A DNA stretch of 64,000 bases from Cephalotus follicularis (Eukaryota > Streptophyta > Magnoliopsida > Oxalidales > Cephalotaceae): NCBI GenBank assembly GCA_001972305.1, contig BDDD01000917.1, positions 305,426 to 369,425 on the forward strand, read 5' to 3'. Below the pieces are notes generated by a model. That model made no database searches. It worked only from the letters and a program-made list of their open reading frames with translations, and was not told the origin of the DNA. A program made the position numbers and the translations under genes. Positions within the stretch are counted from its first letter, which is position 1. The number at the start of each line of letters is the position of its first letter. Below are positions 19,953 through 31,982 of this stretch, in pieces.

Positions 19953-22737
19953 TGTAACGCCCCAGAATTTCATAAATAATTGTTATGAAATTGGTGCGTG
20001 TACGGTCGTAATAAAACCGATAGAGGCCCGGAGTAATAAAAAAAGGCATTACGCATTGATGTCAAAATAATGTTGCCCAAAATGGCTATTAAAGCCTATT
20101 TTTAATGCGCGACAGTAAAGCCCAATGATCGCATTATAGTTACGGTTATTTTAGTGGCGATCGGATTAATAAATGTCACGATTCGTGGAAAAAATGAGAC
20201 CCGCACCTTAATTTCTGCTGGTAAAATACCATAAAGAAAAGGGGGGAAGCAATTAATAACAGAAAAGGAAGAGACACGGGCGCATAGTACACATGTGCAA
20301 AGAAGAGAGACAGACCCGAGAGAGAGAGAGAGAGAGAGGCAGCGGGAGAGACAGTGGGAGAGAAAGGGAGAGAGGGCGTCGGAGACGTCGCCGGAGCCAG
20401 CCACCTGACCGGGAGAGCACGACGGTCAGCCCAGGACATCCACCAGATGGTAACTCCTCCTTCCCCTTCCCCTTTTTCCTCTTTTCTTCTCTTCTTCCCC
20501 GCCACTGTCAGCGCCTCTGCCGGGTGTTTTCTGACGCCGTTAGAGTCACGGATTGAGGGGGTTTTCATCTAGAAGGCCCGCTCTGTCCATTTTGACCACA
20601 GTTGAGGCGTGGCTCGGCCGAAATCAGTGGACCGAGTTGACAAAGCGAGTCGACTCACGACCCCCTGAGACCGAGCTTTTGGCGCTGAGTCTCGGCGAAT
20701 CTTGTGAAGGGATGTGTATAACTGGTGAATGTGTGACATTTCGGTGGCAGCAATGTTTTGTGTGCCGAGCATAACGGAAATGTGTTGTATGTGTAGTGTG
20801 TGAGTGGCAATTGGATTTGGCAGTGAAAAGGATTAATTGGCAAGAACTGGCTTCGGTTCAACGATTATTGGGAATGTTCGGTAATTGAACGTGCAGCTCG
20901 ACTGTACTGTTGCTACTGCTTTAACAGGTAGGGGATTTTATAATTGTGGTTTATGTTCAGTTATAATGGATATTCATAAATGAAATTCATGCAATAGACT
21001 GTGATATGAGCATGAACATGTGTTGTTGTTGATAAATGCTCATTTTTTAATTGATTTGGATGAGAATCGCATGTGTTTTCTGCTGTGTTTGTGCACTGCC
21101 CGCAGGACCAGCCGACTGTCCATAGAGGACAGCCGACTGTTCAAGGCTATTAGTCGACTGTTCAATGAGAACAGCCGACTACTCGAGGGTAAATAGCCGA
21201 CTGTGCAATGGAGCTAGTCGACTGTTCACAGGTTTTAAATGGAGATCATCTCCTGCTGTATGATTAGCCGACTGCCAAGAGAAGGCATCCGACTATAGAT
21301 GGTACAGCCGAGTATTGGGGATGATAGTCGGCCGTCCACGTGTCACTTCACCCGGATTCGCTGAGATGGCAATGCTGGGGTGAATGGCAATGTAGAAAAT
21401 GCGTATTGTTCACGAAACAGCGGACTGTCATGAGGAGACAGCCGACTATTAAAGGGGCAGCCGACTGTCAAAAATGAGACAGCCGACTGTTAAGGGAGGC
21501 AACCGACTGCCAAATCTAGGACAACCGACTGTTTAAAGGAAACAGCCAACTGTCATGAGGAAACAACCGACTGTCATGAAGGGGAAGCCGACTGTTGAGG
21601 GACTGACTTGCATTTTTAGCACATGTTTGCATCGCATTTTGATATGAAATGAATTGATGATTGAATTGAAAATGATTCTACAGTGTTTTATTCATTTTAG
21701 AAGTGTGTACATGATTTTACACAAATCATTATTAGATATGAAAATGTATATTTTGATAAATGTATGTTTTCAACGGATTGAAACATGGTTTCAAAGATGC
21801 AATACATTTTAAAATAAATGTATTATTTCCAGTATTTTATAAATTACTTGGAAACAATTAGATTAGATTTGATTGATTGATTGTGATTGGTGCCGTACTA
21901 GCTGGGGGACGGAGTGTCGCCGATGGCTGGTGGTGGGATGTTTTCCGAGGGGCCAGGAGATGGCTAGGAACGCTCAAATACAATGTTACTAGACACATAG
22001 TGCAAGTAACATGGGTTACCATGATTGCTGAACACAGAGTGCGGGCATCATGAGTTTGATTTGTTGCCTTGCTTCGTGACCCGAGAGTGGGGGCCAGAGT
22101 AAGAGTACGAAGTCGGGGCCACGAGATGGCTGCGCTCTTCATACCGATTCAATTCGATTTGATTTGTCCTTTGAGATATGATTGATGATTTGATGGTTGT
22201 AGCCACTTGGCATGGTTGCACCTATTGGCACAGATACATATATGTATATATATATATATATAAATGTATGTATTGTGATATATTATGTATGCATCATGGA
22301 TGCATTCATTACATGACATTCATTATCATTGACTCTAAATTACACTTATGATTTAGCCGAGTGAGGACAAAAGCTAATCCCCTACTATTACAGATTGATG
22401 CAGTGACTTGATGTCGACCGTGCTTGGCCAAATCAGAGGGGTAATGCAGTTTTATTTACTTAAATAAATGTTAAACGGTGTATTAAAACATCTTTTACTT
22501 ATGTTAATCAACTTTGATCACGCTTCGTTTGTGGGCAGTTGACAATGTCTTAATAATGTTAAATGATTGAATCATGTGGTATGGGACGCATGATTCAGTT
22601 TATTTATTCAGCTTATTATTAAATGCTTCCGCAAGATGTTATTGGAATCAAGGTTTTAATTTTATCGTATTTTGTATAAGCTTGATTTGCGTTTATTGCC
22701 ATGACTTATACGTCGTTAATGGGAATAGGGTGTGACA
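19953..22737 (+). mobile_element. G1 gypsy 3' LTR
   Basis: 2785 bp, TGTAACGCCCC to GGGTGTGACA. It is collinear with the 5' LTR but has a much shorter GA tract (20317-20337). The CCGACTGT cluster lies at 21105-21600 and is somewhat better preserved than in the other copies. GAGAA follows as the target-site duplication of AAGAA (13487-13491). Confidence 0.85.
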
Positions 22738-23640
22738 GAGAACTTCTGCATCCTTACACCATCCTTTACTGCAAGTTGGTTCCCTATTTATATGGCTTTA
22801 CCCATGGAATCCATCATGGATTCCTACTGTGAGCTCTTTTCATGTCGTTTAATCTATAAACTTATCTCGAGACTATTTGTGATCACCCAGATCACAAACA
22901 AAGTTGGACTCTGATAAAGAGCTCTAGTTTCAGTCAACCCACTGCATCGTAGTCCAAGAAGACATCCTTAGTGCCTCTAAGGTACTTTAGGATTTCCTTG
23001 ACTATATCCCAGTATCCAAACCAGAATTGGACTAATAGTTGCTTTCCACAAGCACGATATCAGGCCTAGTACTTAACATGGTATACATGACTGATCATAC
23101 AGCCATCGCTTAATGAATCTAGTCCATGTGTGTTCTCCCATTAGGAATCTCCAAGAACTTCCTTAGTGGAGAATTGAATTCCATAGTCCAATATGGAATT
23201 TTCCATGTTGAATAAATTCAGCATTATGCTGATGTACTTGCATTGGGAAAACCCAAGCAACCTATCAGATCTTCCTCGAAGATCTACATACCCATTACAT
23301 ATAGGTGGATTTTCTCAAATCCTAATAGAGAAATCCTCAGCATTATACACCAACGAATCACACACCTACGATGTTTATAATCAGTACACACATGGCTCAT
23401 TCACGTTCTTAAAGAAGTAAAAAGATTTGACCGCTTCATTAGAACCCGTGATACAGTTACGAGATGCTTGCTTAAGGTCATAACGACCTTTCGAGTTCGC
23501 ACACTATGTGCAAAAACTCGTTGGATGTAAATCCCTTGCATTAAGATATCTATTTTCCAAATGTCATAACCATGATGAGTGGCAATAGCAAGCAAAATCC
23601 TAATGCATTAGAGTGCAACTATTAGTGAGAAGGTTTCTGG
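22738..23640 (-). pseudogene. C-family copia RT / RNase H remnant
   Basis: Continues the copia whose RNase H end is at 13191-13491. Minus-strand pieces in order: ILLAIATHHGYDIWKIDIL near 23590 (RT start, usual 'LLAIAAHxDYEIWQMDV'); LGFSQCKYI with FNMENS near 23260 (usual 'LGLSQxxYIDxVLKRFNMxNS'); YTMLSTRPDIV near 23070 (usual 'YAMLCTRPD'), and a 'LKYLRRTKD'-like piece near 22990. Frames change repeatedly and the catalytic YVDD is not recognisable. Decay is heavier than in the SIRE element, in line with C being the older host element. Confidence 0.7.
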
Positions 23641-24680
23641 TATACACGATACCATGTCATGTACGCTCCTTCATTACTAATTGCATTTAGGGTGGTTTCA
23701 TGACTTCTAGCCAAGACTCGAATTCAATGCTTTGAACTGTATTCTGATAGCTGTTATGCTTGTCATCCTCGATGATGCTGGATTTATCAATGCCCTTGAC
23801 GAGAAAACCATATCTCTCAAGTACTAATAAAATCCTGCTTGAACTCCTCATCAGAGGAGTGCCTGACTGAGATCTAATCTCAGGTTAAGATCTAATCTCA
23901 ATTGTGTCTATAGAGGATCCAACCTCTAATTCCTTTAAATCCTGCATGGTTTCTGCTTGTGGCAACTCCTAGAGTTCCACTTTACTCCCACAGCTTCCTT
24001 GAAGAGGGTGCTCCCTCTTTAGGATCATGTCATTACATGTAACAAATACTCTGTATTTTTTGGGACAGTAGAAATAATATCCTTCAGTTTCCTTAGGACA
24101 CTCCAAAAACCGACAGTGGTCTAACCATGCCTCTAGCTTACTGGCCTCTAGCCTATTAATGTAAACCAAACAATCCTAAACTTTTTTTAGGTTGAGTTTC
24201 CACTTTATCTATACTTAGTATACAATCGAGAGAATGGAACTTTAAGGAATCTGGTTTAGGGTGTATGTTGTTGCTTCTAGTGCATAATCCTAAATATGAG
24301 GTAGGGAGGTAAAATACAATATGGCCCAGATGATGACCATCAAGGTCCGGTTCCCTATTTCGGACACATCATTAGGATAGAGTGTTCCTGAAGAGGCCTT
24401 TTGAGTGAGTACGCCATTATCTCTAAGATAATATTTGAATTTGCCAGATAGGTATTTGCCTCCTCGATCCAATCGAAGTGTTTTAATAGGCTTACCTATC
24501 TGCTCCTCTTTGTCTTTATGAGTTATTTGCTTAATTGTTAAAGATTTTGTTTAAAACATGTGGACCACTAACAAGAATCCCATTATATACTTAAACATCA
24601 TTAGACAACAAAGAAAAATCATTGTTCTCAAAATCGAGCTCTAAGCCCATGTTGTATAAGTGAGGGAACATTTGTAATGT
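23641..24680 (-). pseudogene. C-family copia integrase remnant
   Basis: Two readable blocks on the minus strand. 24472-24290 gives DRGGKYLSGKFKYYLRDNGV and NDVSEIGNRTL, the second half of the DDE core (usual 'SDRGGEYLS...GVSERRNRTL'), with the glutamate kept in SEIGNRTL. 24169-23969 gives WLDHCRFLECPKETEGYYFY and VFVTCND with REHPLQGSCGSKVEL, the standard stretch after the core. The first catalytic aspartate and zinc finger were not found. 23641-23968 is a linker with a few polyprotein-like words. Confidence 0.75.
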
Positions 24681-25079
24681 TTCTAATTAAGTTTAGTATG
24701 TAACTACTGGGTCCAAGTTTTAATACAAAAAACTTTGTATGCTAACGATTCAAAAATCCCATAGCTTTTGCTTTGATCCTAAATCCAATGCAAAGCCATA
24801 GATCCACTTCTTTATCAACTCTTAGCTGTGTAGCACCTCCAAGATCCTAAAGCACCTCCCTGAGGTGGATCAGTAAAAGTGGAAGCAATGAACTCTCGAT
24901 ATTCCCTTTTCCAGTGCCCCTTCATGCCACAGAGGAAGGTGATCTAGTCCTTAAAAATTTTCTCATTATATCTTTTGCAATTATCTTACGCTCCAAGCGC
25001 CTTACCCTTATTCATTTTCTTCTTAGCTTTGATAGTTATGGAATTCCCTTGCAGTAGGAAGCCACAACACCACCTTTTC
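24681..25079 (-). mobile_element. C-family copia: degraded protease/gag junction
   Basis: Lies between recognisable integrase and gag on the minus strand, so it should correspond to nucleocapsid and protease. I could not read a DSG motif or a CCHC knuckle with confidence. Nothing else is visible. Confidence 0.4.
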
Positions 25080-25400
25080 ATTTTGTCCAAGAAAAGAAGG
25101 AAGTTAACTAATTGGGACCTTTGACCTTTTAGGGTCAATGTTGGCTCTCATAGTCCCGAGCATAATAACTAGTTTTGGTAGTGTAAACTCCACATTATAC
25201 ATGTGGAAGTTCGTACACAACCGTGAAATAGCTAAGGAAGGGACGTCATTATGAGGTCCATGACGTATTCCAACTGAGCTCACAGCTCAATTAAAGCACT
25301 CATCTTCAGTCCAGTCAAATGGACTAGAGCTCCCTCAGTAATTCTCATCCTAAAGAGCTGTTGAGATTAGTTGAACCTCATAGACCCAGTCTATTTACCA
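25080..25400 (-). pseudogene. C-family copia gag remnant
   Basis: Translation of the minus strand near 25290-25130 gives LEYVMDLIMTSLP, a stop, LFHGCVRTS and the MWSLHYQN, LLCSGL run. This matches in order the usual copia gag segment 'LxFVLDxELxxDLILxSLPxSFxxFVxNFxMNxMxxTLPELLNMLxTAE', with frameshifts. The ends cannot be fixed. No intact start is seen. Confidence 0.6.
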
Positions 25401-27708
25401 TACAACTCCTAAAGAAGTATCCATGAGAGGTTTTCCATATCCTCGTGCTAGCGGTGTAGTCAGGAACCATGCCTACAACCACAACTCACCATGCTTTCAC
25501 AATAGCGTCACTTGGCCACCTTGGTCAAGTCTTTAGGTGTGGTATCAGTACCTGGTACCGATTGCCCACCAAGCGTATGATTTGACAAATTGAGAAAATT
25601 AGGGCTTCTGAGTTAATTGGTCTCAAGAATGAGGGTGATAGTAGCCATATCTAGCAAACTAAGATAAGGAAAGTAATTGCAAAAGTTAGCATCTATTCCA
25701 AATTTTATGTGACTACCATAACACTTGGTCTTTAGTGTTTATGGTTCCTCCCATTATTCGAATCGTATTCCATACCCCCATGTAGAATTCGGGAGGTGTC
25801 AAACCTCCGAGTGGGGACGGGAATCTAATTCAACATATTATGGTCTCAGCTTTAGCATGACAAATCATAATACCCAAGATGGGTAGGCTCGCTCACCAAT
25901 TTACACTGCGTAGGGTCCCACCCTCACTGTGTAAGATCCAATCATAGAATCAGCCTGCCAGCTCAGTATGGTCTCGGCTTTGGCTCGACAAACATTTAGA
26001 GAAAAAAACAAGTACAAACCATTTGACACCTACACGTTTGCATGTCCAAGTGCCAAAACATTGCGATCACCTTTCAGTGCGCAGCACTGACGTTGACATG
26101 GCATCTAACAAACCATAGAACTCAGCTTTAGCATGACCGCCCACAATCTGCCCATGCCAATCAACGAGAACTGTGAAAGGCCGCATCGGGTCACGTACTT
26201 GTGTCCCTGGCATTATGACTTATTATTTAAGATTTGGAGGAATTTGGGTCTCACTTTTAATATTAACAAGCCTTTAATTAATCGATTGGTTGTATTAGCC
26301 AATTCCAAGTAATTACGGTGAGCACGCTTGATGTGTTTGGACATCCATCTCATGCAGCCTATGTCCAAAATAGAAATAAAGTGGCTTGACTAGGGACAAA
26401 AACTATAAGTGATGTGCATGAGCGATATGCCATCACTCGGTCTTCTAAGTGAACTGTTCAATTCCATTTTATGACAAAATGCACCAAGCATTCATGGCTT
26501 TCATAGGTATTGTAATTTTCTTCATCTTCCTCTTCTTCCTCTTTTGTCATTCTTTATTTGGTTACAAAAAGAAATTTCTAAAAATACATTTGAATTTAAA
26601 GAAGAGAATACAAATTAGAGGAAGAAGAGATCAAATCCTAGAGAGGAATTAAAAGATAAGAAATGTGGTGCTCGACCAAAAAAAACCATAAAGTAATAAA
26701 TAAAATTAAACATTCACAAAAGAAACCAAATGCTAGGTCAAGTCTCTTTGCCTACCATCATGCATAAGACATTCACAAATTATATCTAATATAAACTTTG
26801 AATAAAGGCACAAATTTTTTTTGTCAATTTTCGATGGCTAATCGAATTAATTTTAACTAGTACCGTCGATATTCCGCTAAAACTTCCACTAGATTAATTA
26901 AAGCCTAGTATCCCCTTGGTTTAAGGGACAATTTTGTTTAGTTTTCAAAGTTTTCAAATAATAGTGCGCATGCAAGACATGTACGCACTGTGTCTACACA
27001 TGCATTATGTGCCCATAACTTGCTCGCTGCATGCCTTGCACGCGTTCGCTGCGTACGCTCTACCTACGCGTATAACATGTGAGCATTACCTGCCCAGCAC
27101 ACCTGTGCTGTCTGCCTGCACTACCTGCACTAGCTGCCTACACTGCCTGCGTGCACTGTGTGCCTTGCACACAAGGCTGGTGTGCAAAAATATTCTGCAG
27201 AAAATAGCGCATGAAACTTACAGAACACTGTAGGAAAACTAGATGGAAAACTCTTCAGGAAAGATGCTCGTTGTGAGCATTCTGCCCGCGAACTATGCAT
27301 TTAGGTGCATCAAGATTCTTCCCAAAACACATGGCTTCCATGCAGGCACACTTGCTACCATGCAGACAGCAAAAATTCTACCGCTCGTCCATCTGATAGT
27401 AAGTAAATTCCTATAGGAAACTATGTGCAGAAAAATTCTACACGCGTGCATTTTGTGCAAAGCCACTCATGACACCTTGTAACCCAGTCCGTTGACCTTC
27501 CAAGGCCCTGTTGACAATGCAAAAAAAGTCCACTAGTTGGTCTAGGACACTAGTTCACAAAATTTTCCAACCAACACACTTCCACAATCCAATTGCATGT
27601 ATTTAAACCAACCAATGGAGGGAATTAAACTCAAAATGCAGCCACAATAATCATTCCAAAACAGCCACCAAAACAGAAATCAAAGTCCAACTAAAATTAA
27701 AATGGATG
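25401..27708 (-). mobile_element. C-family copia leader/gag N-terminal region
   Basis: A 2.3-kb stretch between gag and the PBS with no convincing ORF. It contains a GC-poor non-coding segment, two copies of 'tatggtctcrgctttrgc' (25843 and 25970), and a TGC-rich low-complexity part (26960-27180). It is long for a copia leader, so additional insertions or a partly unrecognised LTR may be included. Confidence 0.4.
26960..27185. repeat. TGC/TGCAC-rich low-complexity tract
   Basis: Runs of 'ctgcctgcactacctgcactagctgcc'-type sequence (shown here as a word pattern) with GCATGC, GCACGC and TGCAC recurring every 6-12 bp. The 99-residue reading frame across it is a by-product of the repeat and has no recognised domain. 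Confidence 0.6.
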
Positions 27709-27720
27709 GCACTGATACCA
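27709..27720 (-). promoter_or_regulatory. C-family copia primer-binding site
   Basis: Minus strand TGGTATCAGTGC, one mismatch from the initiator Met-tRNA site TGGTATCAGAGC. It is one base from an LTR edge whose plus-strand text TGTTAG (27722) is the reverse complement of an LTR ending CTAACA. This fixes the element as minus strand with its 5' LTR to the right. Confidence 0.7.
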
Positions 27721-27721
27721 T

Positions 27722-28771
27722 TGTTAGAAAACCGTTAGGGGTTCCTGTCAATTTTGGGAATAAGATGCTAGTGTGTATAATTTTCATTTTCAAAATATCC
27801 AAGACTCCGAGTCAAGGAACAAACTAACATCCTAATTCCTAAATCAATGTCCCAAGATCTCTGTTCAATATTCAATTGAACTAATTAACTAGTCAAGAAC
27901 GCGTATGCACAACTGAATCCAATTCGGCAAGAAACTTGAGGAACGGAATCATACCATTGTTGGAGGTTCCATCATCTTTGGCCTCCTCCTTCACACAGCA
28001 TGAAAAACTCCTTAGCTCCAAGCTTTGGGTCTTCCAAGGTTTGCTTCCAAAGTGCTCCGGCATCCTTCATTTTTTTCCAATCCATGCGCCATAATCAACC
28101 ATAGTTGAACAAGAACTCCTCAAAGGAACTAAGCCAACTTCTTGCACAAATTCCATGCTTCCATTACACCAACTTTGCGCACACAACCTGCCACTGTTTT
28201 ATGCTCAAATGGTGCACCAAAATAGCCTTATATGTGTCAAATTTCAGGCACCAAAACTCATGGCATAGACACCAAAAAGGCACCTCCATGGTTGTTGCCA
28301 CCAACAAGCCCTAACCTAGGCTTTTACACCCTAATCTAAGGGTGAGATAAGGTCAAGAAAATTCTCAATATAAGAACTTGCTCCACTGAAAATCACCAAG
28401 GCATATGGGAAGTGGAAGTGAAAATAGAATGAGAGAAGAAGAAAAGAAAAACTCCAAGTTTCTTCATTCTTCATCATGGCCGAACCCTACACCAATAGAA
28501 TGGCCTATCTTCTTCATTTTCTCTGCAAGGCTGAACCTTCCTTGTATTCGTCTCTTCATACTTCCTTCAATTTTTCCATGGCCAAACCAAGTTCTCCAAG
28601 TCTCCTTCTTTCCTTTCCTTTTGGCCAAACCCTTGGTGTAAAAAGAATGCCAAGCCTTCTATGCATAAATTCGGCCATACAAGGAGATATGAATGAAGAA
28701 TACAATTTCAAATTGACTTCTCGTCCACACTTGCCTATTAGGTATAAGGACCCTACTAGCCATGAGGTGAT
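27722..28771 (-). mobile_element. Copia 5' LTR, interrupted by element E
   Basis: Non-coding, starting on the plus strand with TGTTAGAAAACC. It runs to 28771, where the Athila-like element E begins. Its counterpart in the 3' LTR (12334-13190) cannot be compared directly because SIRE removed that part. ORFs at 28405-28778 overlap each other in different frames and show no domain. Confidence 0.5.
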
Positions 28772-29046
28772 TGTTTAGCATAAAAATGTGTTGTTTTTAA
28801 TGATTTATTTGTGATATTTTTATGCTTGGAATAGACTACTTTGGTTGTGTTATGTTGATTTTCAGATATAAGTGCAAAAGGACCAAAGTGCAAGAATACT
28901 ACCCAAAGTTGCGCAAATTGGAGCTTGAAAGAGTAAAGATTGAAGAATTGACAAAATCTTCCTCTGCAGCAGAAATAGAAAGATTAGATTTTTGCCAGAT
29001 TTTGTAACTAGGATTGCTTTATTTCTGTTTTTGATCAGTTTTGTAG

Positions 29047-29054
29047 TATATAAA
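29047..29054 (+). promoter_or_regulatory. TATA box in E LTR
   Basis: TATATAAA, conserved in the 3' LTR (35502 region, TATATAAG) and in solo LTR F (near 62759, TATATAAG). It precedes the AATAAA signal by about 160 bp, a sensible arrangement for an LTR promoter and R region. Functional use is inferred. Confidence 0.45.
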
Positions 29055-29206
29055 CAACATATGGCCGGCCAAATTGTATAGCAAGAGGCTGGTAGGAACC
29101 CTAATTTCTTTTATCAATTTAGTTTTGTTTCACAATGTTTAGTAGCTAAACTTTTCAAGGTTTTGGGGAAGAACAAAGCCTAGATTGTTATTGTTTCAAT
29201 TCCATC

Positions 29207-29212
29207 AATAAA
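29207..29212 (+). promoter_or_regulatory. Polyadenylation signal in E LTR
   Basis: AATAAA in 'ccatcaataaaaatccttg', conserved at the same place in the 3' LTR (about 46117) and in F (about 62918). Likely marks the end of the R region. Confidence 0.4.
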
Positions 29213-29343
29213 AATCCTTGAATATTTGATTTGTTCTTCAATATTTCTGCCTTCGCACTCACGTTGGCTGTCTGATTAAAATCCACAAACATCTTGTCGG
29301 TGAAGCTGAAAGTTGGTGAATAAATGGTGCTTAAATCAACGGA

Positions 29344-29445
29344 GTCTACTCATACGATTTGTCGCAATGAACACACTTCGTATAGACCTAGCATGTCTAC
29401 TCATACGCCTTGTCATCACCGTCACACTTCGTATTGACCTAGCTG
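29344..29445 (+). repeat. 51-bp tandem repeat, two copies, in E 5' LTR
   Basis: Units start 'gtctactcatacg' at 29344 and 29395 and end 'cgtatngacctag'. The 3' LTR has three units (46253, 46304, 46358), and F keeps only part of one. Confidence 0.8.
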
Positions 29446-29831
29446 CCGCTGTTTACCAAGGTATGATCGTTCAACTAAATGGAATTGTTCAATACAATCT
29501 ACGGTGAGTTTCTATACCCCAAAACCGTTTCTTAATTATATATTTTCATCACTTTTATTTGTTAGTTTTAAAAATTGCATGCTTTATTTCTTGGTATTTC
29601 AAATTCATTGTTTTCAATTATCGAAGTCTTAATTTCTTGTTTTGATTATTTATTTGATTTTGCATAATTAGGAGTAGTTTTTGATAGTTTACTTCAAATT
29701 TGGTATACTTCACCTAGGTTGGATAGATTACAACTAGTTTATTGTTTCCTTGCGTTCGACCCGTTACTGCATGATCCGTGCACTTGCGGCTATAAATTTT
29801 AAAACAGTCTTTTTAACAGTGAACAAGTTTT

Positions 29832-29849
29832 TGGCGCCCTTGCCAGGGA
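29832..29849 (+). promoter_or_regulatory. Element E primer-binding site (Asp-tRNA)
   Basis: TGGCGCCCTTGCCAGGGA, two mismatches from the standard Athila-type site TGGCGCCGTTGCCGGGGA, which is seen unmutated in element H at 50648-50665 (minus strand). Confidence 0.85.
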
Positions 29850-30158
29850 AACGTTTTATATTAGTATAAATTTATTCGATTGATTCGTAGTATTTATTTG
29901 TGTTTTATTTTTCTGTTTTTGTGTTTTTCTAACAATTCTAATTTAGTTTAAATAGGAATCATCATAACCTTTAACAATCTCTAACATCATTTCATAATCA
30001 TTAACAAGTTCTAACTTAGATAATTAGGTTCAGCATAAATTTTAACAATATTTTAACTTCATTTGCATAAACTTTAACAATTTTCTAACGTAGATAAATT
30101 AGGTTTCTTGCCTTGACCTTGTGTTCGCTGCTTAGGTTCTCTGGCCTAGTATTAGTTT
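29850..30158 (+). mobile_element. Element E leader
   Basis: AT-rich untranslated leader with repeated 'tttaacaa' and 'tctaac' words between PBS and gag. No gene is visible. Confidence 0.6.
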
Positions 30159-31982
30159 ATGACCTATTGGGTGCGTGGTCCAAACCATCGCTTAGAAAGA
30201 ATTAATCAACCAAGACCAATGGCGGACGCACGCCCAATTCAAACTCTTCGCGATAGATTCTACCCAGCTAGGACAACGCAACCATCCAGTATCCTGTTGC
30301 CTGCACCTAACGAGAACAATTTTGAGTTAAAATCACAGTTCATTAGCATGCTCCCGCACTTTCATGGATTACCCAACGAGGATGCATATCTGTTCCTTCG
30401 AGAGTTCGAGGAGGTATGTGCCCTCATTAAACTTCAGCAACTACCTGACAATGATATCAAGTTGCGATTCATCAATTTTGCTCTTAAAGATGGAGCTAAG
30501 AAGTGGCTCTACAGTCTCCCAACTAATTCCATCTCCACTTGGGATCAGTTCACTGTCTCATTCCTTAAGAAATTCTTTCCACTTCATAAAACCAACAAAC
30601 TTCGGAACGACATTCTCCAGTTTAGTAAAAAACCCAATGAATCATTTTCTAGGTGTATGGAACGTTTTAAGGATTTTCTCTTAGAGTGTCCTCATCATGG
30701 TTTGAACATGTGGCATTTATGCGAAATCATCTACGAAGGGATCGATTACCAGACCAAGCAATTGGTCGAATCTATGTGTCCCGATGGGTTCACCACGTAC
30801 ACTGATGAAAAGGAGGCATGGGATTTCCTTTTAGATTTGGGTGAGCGAACTAGAGAGTTGGAGTCAGCTCACGTTTTTGAGAGAGCGTTGCCAAGTAAAG
30901 GGTATTTTGTAGAAGGAGCAGTTGCTAAAGAGGCATAGCTAGACAGTCTCGTGAATAGACTAGAATTACTTATTAGGGGTTCCACACAAGTAAATCAAAT
31001 CGATCAAAGCACCCCTATGTGTTGTTGGTGTTAGTCCCCAAACCATGTTTTTGGAGAATGCCAAATCTATATTGACAGCCAATATACTCCTAAGAATGTA
31101 TCTGCTATGAATGAATACAACCCGTATAGTAACACTTACAATCCGGGTTGGCAAAATCATCCAAACTTCTCATGGAGTCAAGGGCAAAACATGCGAGGAC
31201 AATCAAATTTTTCGGGGCATCCTTCTAGCGTTGGTGCCCCACCTCCACACTTTTCGGGACAACCTTCGAGGTTCCCTAGCCAGTCTACACCACAGCAGAC
31301 ATTTCCAAGGTTCTCCCAAAATTCAAACACTGTTCGACCATCCTTCCCACCACAAAACCAATTCTCAAATCAACAAACATTTGGTTTGCCAAACCAAAGG
31401 GATTATACATCTAGGACTTTGTCGTTAGAAAAGAGCATAGAACTTCTAATGAGCACCATGATGACTAGTCAGCATAACATGGAAAAACAAATTTCACAAC
31501 TAGCATCTGCTCTGCACGAAAGGGAAAAAGGAAAAATGCCTTCACAACCTGACCCGAATCCTAGGACTACCTTAAACCATTCCGCTCCAACCCAACAACC
31601 TATAAATCCGCATCATTCAGCTTCCTCCTCGGGTCCATCAAAACAAGTTTTTGCCCTAAGGAGTGGAAATGAATACCATCCAGTGGATCATACAGAAAAT
31701 GTGAACGAGCAAATGGAGGAATCATTGGCGCAAGAAAATTTTCAAGAACCATTGGCTGACCCATCCGTGCAACCAATGCAATTGAATGTGCACGATGATT
31801 TGAGGAAGGAGAAAGAGGAAGAGAAGAACAAAGAACCGGTCGAGGCGCCAAAGCGTTCATTTGACCCACCAGCTCCCTTTCCAAAAAGATTGCAAAACAA
31901 GAAAGCCCCAGCAATGGAGAAGATCATTGAAACATTTAAGCAAGTCCACATTAATATTCCATTTCTTGAAGACATTGAATAG
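30159..31982 (+). pseudogene. Athila-like gag
   Basis: Structural capsid protein of the element. From 30159: FELKSQFISMLPHFHGLPNE, then the capsid core FLREFEEVCALIKLQQLPDN and KLRFINFALKDGAKKWLYSL, SFLKKFFPLHKT, ILQFSKKPNESFSRCMERFK and LSECPHHGLNM-like text, typical of Athila gag. Stop 30936-30938 (CAG to TAG type) is followed by a vestigial knuckle (CCWC, stop at 31032-31034, SPNHVFGEC), then a Gln/Pro/Asn-rich region to 31982. The protein ends in a third stop (CAG to TAG type, 31980-31982), in frame with the protease, so gag and pol were one frame originally. Confidence 0.85.

Larger units (their letters stand above)
28772..29825 (+). mobile_element. Element E (Athila-like gypsy) 5' LTR
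   Basis: 1054 bp from TGTTTAGCATAAAAATG to GTGAACA. It is followed within 7 bp by an Asp-tRNA primer site, diagnostic of Athila-type elements together with the gag. It aligns with the split 3' LTR (34908-35627 plus 46079-46788) but lacks a 318-bp block of GTCGAC motifs (missing between 28958 and 28959) and one 54-bp tandem unit. Promoter signals TATATAAA (29047-29054) and AATAAA (29207-29212) lie inside. Confidence 0.85.

Noticed and set aside
26449-26652. 67-residue ORF with a hydrophobic Phe-rich start
   Set aside because: AT-rich, in copia leader sequence, no homologous words; a TTC-rich run creates the apparent membrane segment.
28405-28778. Possible host exon (two overlapping ORFs with Met starts)
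   Set aside because: Frames overlap, composition is low-complexity Phe/Ser/Pro, and the segment sits between an LTR edge and element E without splice or homology support.
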